NCBI GenBank assembly: GCA_947579605.1
Contig: OX388305.1
Location: 33,803,542-33,867,541 of the forward strand
Reading direction: 5' to 3'
Source of the DNA: Athripsodes cinereus
Taxonomy: Eukaryota; Arthropoda; Insecta; Trichoptera; Leptoceridae
Length of the DNA: 64,000 nt
Numbering within the stretch: the stretch's first letter is position 1; every line of letters starts with the position of its first letter. The position numbers and the translations under genes were made by a program. Below are positions 56,048-64,000 of this stretch, piece after piece. The notes beneath the pieces are model-generated. The model did no database searches. It saw nothing but the letters and a program-made list of their open reading frames with translations, and was not told the origin of the DNA.

Positions 56048-56300
56048 ACGTAGATAAAGTCTCCAAGCTGAAATGACAATGGGCTGATCATGTGGCAAGG
56101 CGAGAGGATGGCAATTGGACTTCCAGAATTTTTGAATGGAGGCCGTGAGAGGACAAAAGAAGTGTTGGAAGACCCCAAACAAATGAGTCGACGATATTGT
56201 GATGGAAAAATAGTGGTGTCGTGTTGCTCGAGATCGAAAAGTGTAGAAAAGTTTTGAAGAGTCCTATATTCAGCAGTGGAGAGAAGAAGGCTAGCAATAA
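56048..56300 (+). mobile_element. RTE-type LINE 3' fragment, decayed
   Basis: Frame reading gives QWADHVARREDGNWTSRIFE, WRP, EDKRSVGRPQTNES, then frameshifted remnants and CCTATATTCAGCAGTGGAGA, GAAGAAGGC. WAGHVARxxDxRWTxxxxEWxPRxxKRxxGRPxxRW is a common signature of RTE-like LINE C-termini; several stops here. Confidence 0.75.
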
Positions 56301-58159
56301 GTACCGTTCTGAGAAATATCTTTAGAATTATAAAATTAATAGTAATTTTTTGTAAAGTACCTATAAGAATTTTTTTTTAAATATGATAAAGACGAAAGAG
56401 GCCTAAAAAAGGAAAAGTACTGAAATTTTTTCGGGTGACATATTTTCAATAGATGACAATATTCGTAGAATTTTTAGGCACACTCCTTGAAAGTAAATAA
56501 AATCTTTCAAAATTTTAACATGTTTTTATGTCTATCTCCATTACTTACTGCGTAAGTAAGTTGTATTAGATTATGACATTTCAGTCAAAGAAGTTGTATT
56601 ATTATGTATTGAAAGCTGTTATTGAATAAGCTATAGAAAAGTTTATCCCCTTCTGTATATTACATATGATATTCCTCCGGGATATTATGATGTGTTGGAG
56701 TGATAAGCCCCTATGAGTAACAAACAACATTGTACTGCATTTTGTTACCCATACTAGGTACTATAAGTAACAGTCTTATAATATTATGTGAAGTAACAAC
56801 TTAATATTTAGTTTAGTTTCATACACCTAGGTATATGTAAACCTACTTATAAAAAAGCTATCAAAATATCAGTTTAAATCATTAAGTATTTTGTAATGAT
56901 CGTTAGATAATGTTCAAGAAAAAGTAAGCCAGGAGAAAATAAAACGTTGAATAAAAAAAATATAATTCTCGCAAAGTAAAAAATGTGTATCAACAAATTT
57001 TATCATGAAGAAGTTCCATCACAAAATATTTATATTTTTAGCATAAATTCAAAAACAAAAATTTGTCGGACCTATATTGGGGCATTTTATTATAAAATAG
57101 GTAGTTTTTTTTTTGGTATTCACAACAGTTGATAAAAGAATATTTTGATAAAATATGTATCTATTCAATATATCAACGAGGAATACCCTTAATTTACTAA
57201 AGATGTAGGTACCTAGCCTTTACAAAAACTATCAAATTCAAAAAAAATATAACTAACTACAAAAAAAAAATAGAACTGAATAACTCACAATTTTTGAAAT
57301 GAGTAAGAAATCAAAACACATTAAAAACAAAAAAAATAAAATTAGCAATTAGTTACCTATTTATTTTAGTCAGTCTTTCAAATAAAATGGATAAAACAAA
57401 AAAAAACAAAAGTAATAAATTACTTAAAACTTCATGTTTTTTACTTAAAATTATTAGCATAACGTGTTGGTAAAATCTTACAATTATATTTTTTAAATTT
57501 CATTACATTATATTGAGAAAAATAAGAACGCCAGATTTGTTTTATTTAAAATAACGAAAAATGAGAAACGAGAGATGAAAGAAAATATCTCAAATAATTT
57601 TATGGAAGAATATTCAAGAAGATATTTTGAAATGTTTTTACTCACTTTCCATTAAATTAATTGGCAAATTAGCGGCAGCAGTGGATGTATAATATTCCTT
57701 ATTTCCTTCTTACCTATACATTTTTTGAGTAAACGGTTTCCGACTTCCCTTACAAAAATAATGCACCCCATTGCTCTTATATCGCTCTTGGATATTTTAA
57801 ATATTACCACCTTCATCAGGGATGAGATCGTATTACATAAAACAGGCAAGGAGGAAATGAAAATATAGGATTTTTTTATTATTTTATATTAAAAATCTTA
57901 TCATAACCTTTTGATGATATTTTTTCCCTCTTAAAATTTCGCCATTTGTTTGGTGTTCAATCCAGCTTGCATTTAAACAATATTATTGAATTTATTGAAC
58001 GCGCAATGTTTTTTTTATATTTAATTTATCCGTGTTGAAATAAAAGTGCAGGAAATAATATGTAGCTTACTAATTTGTAGAGCAAACTGACGCAATATTG
58101 CTTAAACATTATCCATGAATTTTTTAAGGCATATTTTTTAGTATTTTTACGAACGTGTG
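56301..58159. other. AT-rich spacer, nothing recognised
   Basis: Poly(A)/poly(T) tracts; GCCAGGAGAAAATAAAACGT at 56929 recurs at 28797. No gene. Confidence 0.4.
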
Positions 58160-58270
58160 AAATGATAATCTCGCAACTGCATCTCATTACATTTTGTTGT
58201 GTAAATTTCTTTTTTGATTTTGTCGTGTAAATGATGAAGTGCGAGAGAAATAAAATAAATAAATAAAAGA
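58160..58270 (+). repeat. Dispersed repeat Q, copy 2
   Basis: AATGATAATCTCGCAACTGC ... AATGATGAAGTGCGAGAGAA, ATAAAATAAATAAATAAA. Matches 50062-50175. GCGAG appears at both ends inverted (CTCGC/GCGAG), so the RNA could pair end to end. Confidence 0.5.
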
Positions 58271-59127
58271 GAGTTAAATATTGTCAACATGTTCGACATA
58301 ACTTATATTATTGAGCACTGTTTAATCCACTTTTTTAGGTAAGATACCTTCGGTATCTAACCTAAAAAATTGTTCTAATTCTATATGTACTTGTAGGCAT
58401 CTTCAGAGAAACTAAACAGGGAGATTAAACAGTTCTCCATAATATACTTTATATTTTATTTAATAAAATTAAAAATGGATTTTAAATCAAAGATAAACAT
58501 ATCTTTAACATTCACAAACATTCTCTTAAATAAATAACTTTGCATTCTGATATCTCGTGATTTATTTTGTTTCAGCCCTAATATAATTCTCGACGATGGA
58601 ATTGACTAATGAAGCGAAGATTTTAAACGTGAATAGAGAAAATTTGAAAGATTGTAAGCAGTAGCTAGAAATGTATAGTTATTATTATTCTCAGCTTGCT
58701 ACTGTGTGATCATAAGGGTGCGGATATTTTAAACAAAAGATTAAGTTAACGAAAACGAAAAGGCGGCGGCGAGGGAAATGAGAGATTTTCTATTCAAAGT
58801 CTTATTGCTCTGATATGATTCATAATACGGAATATAGAAAGGAAGAGGAGTTTGAACGAAGATTCATTTCACTTCATTTGTTCTAACAACCGACTTCTTC
58901 ATTATTCAAATTGAAAATTCAAAAAGAAATCTCAAATACATCTTTAAAGAATTCTATTGATATTGGGTAAAAAGTAAATATTACAATCCCATGTTTGCTA
59001 TACAGTATGAAACAATTTATTTTCTTGTTTTAAGATTCCCCAATCTTCATACAACTTATAGGTAGTTACATATTTAACTTTAAACAAAACAAAGAAGGCA
59101 TATCTTACCATCATCTAGGACTAATGA
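58271..59127. other. AT-rich spacer, nothing recognised
   Basis: Small hairpin at 58337-58368 (TAGGTAAGATACCTTCGGTA and complement). 58755-58790 is a purine/GC-richer patch (AAAGGCGGCGGCGAGGGAAA). Confidence 0.4.
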
Positions 59128-59362
59128 TTGCACAACGAGGATACATTTGGGCCTGCTTATCACCATCGCAGAAGGCAAAACCAATAAGGTAGAAATGGTA
59201 GAGGCCGACCAAGAGACACATATATGGACCAACTAAAGAAGGACACGAATTTTGGCACAAAGAAGAACGAGAGAGACTAGCTGGAAAGTAGAAAGGAATG
59301 AAGAAGAAAATCGAAACTCGTTGCAGAGCAATCCAATGGATTGTAGCTCTATATATATAAAG
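59128..59362 (+). mobile_element. LINE 3' fragment, family B (B4), decayed
   Basis: GCCTGCTTATCACCATCGCA, GTAGAGGCCGACCAAGAGAC, TATATGGACCAACTAAAGAA, CGAAACTCGTTGCAGAGCAA and CCAATGGATTGTAGCTCTAT correspond to the LLIAIAEG, RGRPRD, YMDQLK and LVADQSNGL parts of B2 with several indels. Confidence 0.8.
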
Positions 59363-60329
59363 ATGAAGGTAGGTATATATAATTTTGATACTTACCTAGT
59401 AATAATTTGATAGTAAAATTCAATGGAATTTTTACAACTACATTATCACATTTTCATAACTACACAGTATTACATATTAACATCATTTGTGGATTGACAT
59501 GTTATATTATGAAAAAAAAATGAATAATAAAGTTTCAAACAATACGCAGTTCGATAGAGAATTAAATTCCAAGACAGATTTTAATCAATCAAAATCATGC
59601 TGGAGCAAGTTGAATAATAATTCGTATGAATATATTTGGTTGGAGTATTATTTAATCTCCAACCTTCAACGCATCGCTTATTAATAATACTTCCAGCAAT
59701 TACATCCCCTCCGGAGGGTGAATATATATTTACATTATTATCTATAAAAAACTTTTCTACGCTATCGAGATAAACATAATACACAAGTCAAGCCTCCCGC
59801 TTGATGAATTCAATACAAATTGTACGAACTTGTCTATTTTATCTGCATGGGTAAAAATCAGATGATCGAGAATAATAAATTATAATGGGTTAAGAGATTA
59901 TGAGAGATATACATAGGTACATTTAATTATTTTGTGTATCATATTTTTTAATTAAATTCGATATTTATTTTTTATTTTTTTTATACTATTTTTTCATTGG
60001 ATAAGTACAACAGTTTAAAACGATCGATATAACCATAATACAATCAATGATTTACATCGCCAATTATAGTATCCAAAATCTGACTTATTCCGTAGCACAT
60101 GAGGTATTAATAAAATAATTATTAAAGAGGAAGGAAGGTACAAGAAGGGAAAACATCAATGGATAATGGTTAATCACTTATTATACTATAACATACAATT
60201 CACTGCACTATGAAAAAAACTATAAAATTATATATCTAGGTGTAAAATGGTGACAACAATGATATTGAAATAACAATTCAGCCATAAATGCTACATGTAA
60301 ACTAAAATGATTTTGGTATGTAATAATTA
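59363..60329. other. AT-rich spacer, nothing recognised
   Basis: Small inverted repeat CCCCTCCGGAGGG at 59706-59718; short frames without domains. Confidence 0.4.
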
Positions 60330-60905
60330 TTTATTTATAGTGTCGAAACCCAGAAAAAAATCAAACTGATCTCCCAGTACATTGCAAAACACACATCACG
60401 TGGAGAAGCGTCAAAAATATACTACACAGAGCATGTGACAGGGCACAATGGACACTCCAACAAGTGTGGCATGGTTTGTGCTGCACTACAGTCACATGCT
60501 CCAGATTCGTCTTGTAGGAAGCTCCATCGTTCTCTATTCTCACGGCAATTTCCTGCACCAGATCTTAGATGATTCAGGGTTTTTCATGTCCTATAGTCTA
60601 GATCGCCTCCTACAGTAAGGTGTTCTTGGGCTAGGAAAGGTTCGCATATTTGCGGATCCTCCGCCCACCTGCGTAGACGTTCAGAGGGAGCAGGTCCCGG
60701 CGGTGAGGAATATAATTGTTTTAGCAACGAACTAGATAGATCTAAGTATAAAAATGTACCTATGTATGGTTATATTATAGTTGTGTTTTTATGTATGTAT
60801 ATTTGTATGAGTGCGCAGGTGTTTATATTTTTTGGTTTATTTTTTTGATATCTGTAAATGGCGTAAGCCGTATGTTAGGTTGAATAAATAAATAAATAAA
60901 TAATA
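60330..60905 (+). repeat. Probable LINE/retroposon 3' end, unclassified
   Basis: A GC-richer stretch (60590-60710) runs into AT-rich sequence ending TGGCGTAAGCCGTATGTTAG, GTTGAATAAATAAATAAATA. The (AATA)n end and the AATAAA suggest a polyadenylated retroelement 3' end on the plus strand. No recognisable protein in any frame. Confidence 0.4.
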
Positions 60906-61954
60906 TGTAATAATAATATAACATGCTTATACTAAGTTGAAATGACAAAAAATATCTAAAGGTTTAAGACGGTTATTGATATAATAATATGAATGCGTTA
61001 ATTTAATCTTAGATTTGATATTAAATACAATAATTATGAATAACACGTTTTTGAAAATGATGTGCGTTCAATGTTTTAATGTGTGGGAAGGTTCTTGGAG
61101 GAGGCTTATTAATTTGTCTAAAAATGCGTGGATGAAAATACATGATTGTGCGTTTCAAACGCGTCTGTCAAACTGACTGACACGGCGATAGAAGGTTAAA
61201 ATAATTATTTTAATTATTCCATAAAATTATCAATACAACTTTACCAATCAAAACAAAAAGTGACAGTAGTGTGTTGGGTATAATTAAATTATAAAGAAAT
61301 AATCGTTATTAAAATCGTATCATTAAGTGCAATCTTTGTTCTATCCAGATAAGGGGAACGGGAATAAACGGAGGCTGAGCGAATTTTCGACTCACTTGTA
61401 TGACAACTTAATGGCAGATTATGTGCGTTAACTTTGTCTGTGTAACCCTTCTGCGTCCGGAATCACAGACTGGATAATTATTTAATAACCTCCCTCCTAT
61501 CTGAACCCGCGCAACACATCACCGCTCTCCGTCAAGCGGAACCGTTTCACAGAACAAATTCGTAAAGACTTTCTGTAATAAAACGCACATCACTGAAGGG
61601 AAATCTTACATTAGATTGTGTTTAGTAGTTTCTCCATACTCCCTCTTCTATATACAAAGTTATAAAGGATTGGGATCAGAGAGGAATAGAACATAATTCA
61701 GGCCATTATTTTAATAACACAGGGAATCTGCAATATTCACTGCACAATACATACATACATACACAATACACATTTATTAAACAATTATCCATACACATTA
61801 AAGTAAGTATTATAATTAAAAGATTTCCGCTCGCTGCGAAAATGAGAGGAAATGCTTGTTTATTTTAATTATATTTGTACCTACGCAAGAAAGAAATAAT
61901 TTGTTTCATTGTATCTGCATTCTTAAAAATGCCTCGCTATTTTCAATTAAAAAC
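60906..61954. other. Spacer with a less AT-rich island
   Basis: 61340-61610 is richer in G+C than its surroundings and contains no long frame; could be unique regulatory sequence or an old repeat. Nothing else recognised. Confidence 0.4.
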
Positions 61955-62675
61955 TTAAGGGGCCCCTTTAGCAAAAACGATAAAACATTCAATTTTTAAC
62001 AAGTTTGGTACACAAACTCTCAAAACTTGTTGACCCTACGAACATTTTGATTCGATAAAATATGAAAACAAATGTTAATTACCAATATCAAACTTTAACT
62101 TTAAAAAAAAACTCGATTTTAGCTTCATAGTATTCGATTATAAAAAAAGCATATTTCTAAAAATCGAATTCGGGGGTGTGTTTGGTACATAAATGCACGA
62201 GAACCCTACAAATTTTCATATATTTATTTTAATATTGAGAATATTTAGATAGTTATAACAATTATAGAACAACAAAAAAACTATTTTTTTTCATGGATAT
62301 TGACCGACTTAAAAAAATTTTTTTTGATAAAATTTCTCATATTTTGAAACAAAAAATCACCCCATGAACTCAGTTTTTTGTATACTAAAAAAAGTTTGCT
62401 AAAATCTATAGTATTTATATGCTTGATTGGATGAATAAAAAATATATATATATTACAAATAATTTGTATTTTGATATAACAAAGAGTATCTAAAAAAATC
62501 TCGTCAGTCTGCGATTTATTTATTTTTTAGTAAAAAACTAATATTGGTAATAAATATTTGATTTTTCGATTTATCAAATCAATATGTTCGCAAGGGTCAA
62601 CAAGTTTTGGCAGTTTTTCTATCAAATTTGTTGAATATAGAATATTTTACCGTTTTTGCTAAACGGGGCCCTTAA
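61955..62675. mobile_element. TTAA-flanked MITE, ~90-bp inverted ends
   Basis: TTAA at 61955-61958 and 62672-62675 bracket 713 bp. Left end GGGGCCCCTTTAGCAAAAAC and right end (reverse complement) GGGCCCCGTTTAGCAAAAAC match, and similarity continues through TTGTTGACCCT and GCGAACAT for about 90 bases. No ORF, so non-autonomous. TTAA targets are characteristic of piggyBac and Kolobok superfamilies; which one cannot be told from ends alone. Confidence 0.85.
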
Positions 62676-62744
62676 TATCTTAAACTTGTGTCTACATTTA
62701 AAGTTTTTATTATCTTTATGGCTTATTTAACACAGATTCAGTCA

Positions 62745-63275
62745 ATAGACTTGTGATGTCGAGTTGAGGGTATCTGGCCAACTATGTTTTGGCTTCTGCG
62801 TGGTTGATCCGTCGCTGTAGAATAAAAACATTGATTTGCGAACTCTGGAGAGTGAGGAAATGTTCAAGGCAAAGTTGAAGACACTATTGTTCAGGAGGTG
62901 TTATGATTCTGAAATGATGCACAAAAAGGCGCATCTTAAAATTAATTATCTAGCAATTTTTTTTTATCAAGTACGAACAATTTTTTTTTAGTTATTTGTA
63001 ATATCTAATTGAAGTGTTTTAAATAATAAAAAAAAAAATTGATAATTTTGATTTGTTATGTAATTGTGTATGCCTACACTTGCTCACACCAATTTTACTG
63101 TTTTTATTTGATAAGGTTTTTTTTTTTTAATTTTGTTAACATTGCATATTTTCCATAATGTTTATATCTATACTAATTTGTATAATATTGAAATATTTGT
63201 TATTGTTATATTTTATATTGTGCCAACCTTACTTTTGATGTATCAATAAATAAATAAATTTTAAAAAAAAATGTT
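62745..63275 (+). mobile_element. Probable CR1-like LINE 3' end
   Basis: Translation ESEEMFKAKLKTLLFRRCYD, SEMMHKKAHLKINYL resembles the SxxxFKxKLKTxLFRRxY end of CR1-type ORFs. An AT-rich 3' region follows, ending TGTATCAATAAATAAATAAA and a run of A. Only one copy here and the upstream part is unrecognisable. Confidence 0.5.
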
Positions 63276-64000
63276 TATGCACCAAATTTTGATTTGAATA
63301 TAATATGAATGAATGAACAAATCGATAGGAATAAATTTATATGTAACATAAAGTTTAAAACCATAATTTTATGATTCCATGAATTATCAATTCTCGTGAA
63401 GAATTATTTAAATTAAAAGGCCTAATAAGCAACAATCTTCCAAAATTTACGCAGAAACGTTTTCATCATAATACAATATTATTAAATCAAATACATTGTA
63501 AGGTGTACGGCAAAATTAGCGGTAAAAAATATTCGAATCAAATAAATGAAAGTTGATCTTGATTAAGTTAATTAATACATGTTATATTATTTCACATGTT
63601 TTGAAAATCATCAGAGTTTGTTTTATTTTTATTTGATATGTGTGTAAACATTATTTTCATAGCATCTATTGAAGAAACAGGTAGGTGTATGATTACATGG
63701 AGATCATATTAATTAGCATGCAGACGGATTGAGCTTCTTGGAAATGGAAAGTCTTGTAAGTCTGTGAAGAAATGGAGAATAAGTAATAATAACAATATTA
63801 AACAACACCATATCAAATTATATATATGCCAATACATGTTATTATTTATAATTAATTAATTACCTACTAGAGATATCAGTTAAAACAAATTATACTTACT
63901 TATATATTAGGTACACTATGTCGAGCTACTGATTAAAATATATAAATTTGCAGTGCTTTTCAAAATTTTCTAATTTAAGCTCTCATTATGATTAAAAATA
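63276..64000. other. AT-rich spacer, nothing recognised
   Basis: No gene or matched repeat up to the window end. Confidence 0.4.

Overview
This is AT-rich eukaryotic nuclear DNA, most likely from an insect. Evidence: it is intron-sparse desert full of 3' ends of many non-LTR retrotransposon families, three tRNA-derived SINE families, frequent AGGTACCT/TAGGTAGG runs, (ATT)n and (AAT)n microsatellites, and no bacterial gene organisation (no operons, no Shine-Dalgarno spacing). The order cannot be fixed from sequence alone; the repeat types are of the kind seen in Hemiptera and Lepidoptera. I found no convincing host protein-coding exon, so the window is probably intergenic or the inside of a very long intron.

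The only intact gene is the transposase of a complete DNA transposon at 16956-20495. Its boundaries are exact: an 8-bp target duplication GTATACAT, TAGGGTGTCCCA ends, two further inverted blocks near each end, and a 750-residue transposase (17896-20233) interrupted by one 85-bp intron. It carries a D...D...CxxH signature that places it among hAT-like transposases, and a five-copy ~107-bp tandem array lies between its left end and the start codon. It landed inside a 51-bp minisatellite, so neighbouring repeat units preserve the empty target site.

Region by region. 1-16 kb: LINE tails (families called here F, C, A), an ancient repeat, SINEs S1/S2/S3, a fold-back MITE (2977-3269), an inverted pair of A-type LINE tails (6.3-7.1 kb), a short retroposon D1 with 12-bp target duplication (11776-11915), a long hairpin (13.2 kb). 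16-21 kb: minisatellite and hAT-like element. 21-34 kb: about ten LINE 3' fragments of different families, SINEs, D2 with 12-bp duplication, A3 with 11-bp duplication, a 279-bp palindrome. 35-49 kb: two near-identical B tails, a hairpin family (37.4 and 43.3 kb), RNase H-type and jockey-type LINE tails, a long C tail. 49-64 kb: more of the same, a 127-bp tandem repeat, a retroposed hairpin nested in the ancient repeat, and a 713-bp TTAA-flanked MITE (61959-62671).

How they relate: the LINE pieces are all 5'-truncated and retain only the region after the polymerase domain; none carries an intact reverse transcriptase. The short D elements share their last ~40 bases and TATAG-type tail with LINE family C, which suggests C enzymes mobilised D. 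Family letters are local labels for this window only.
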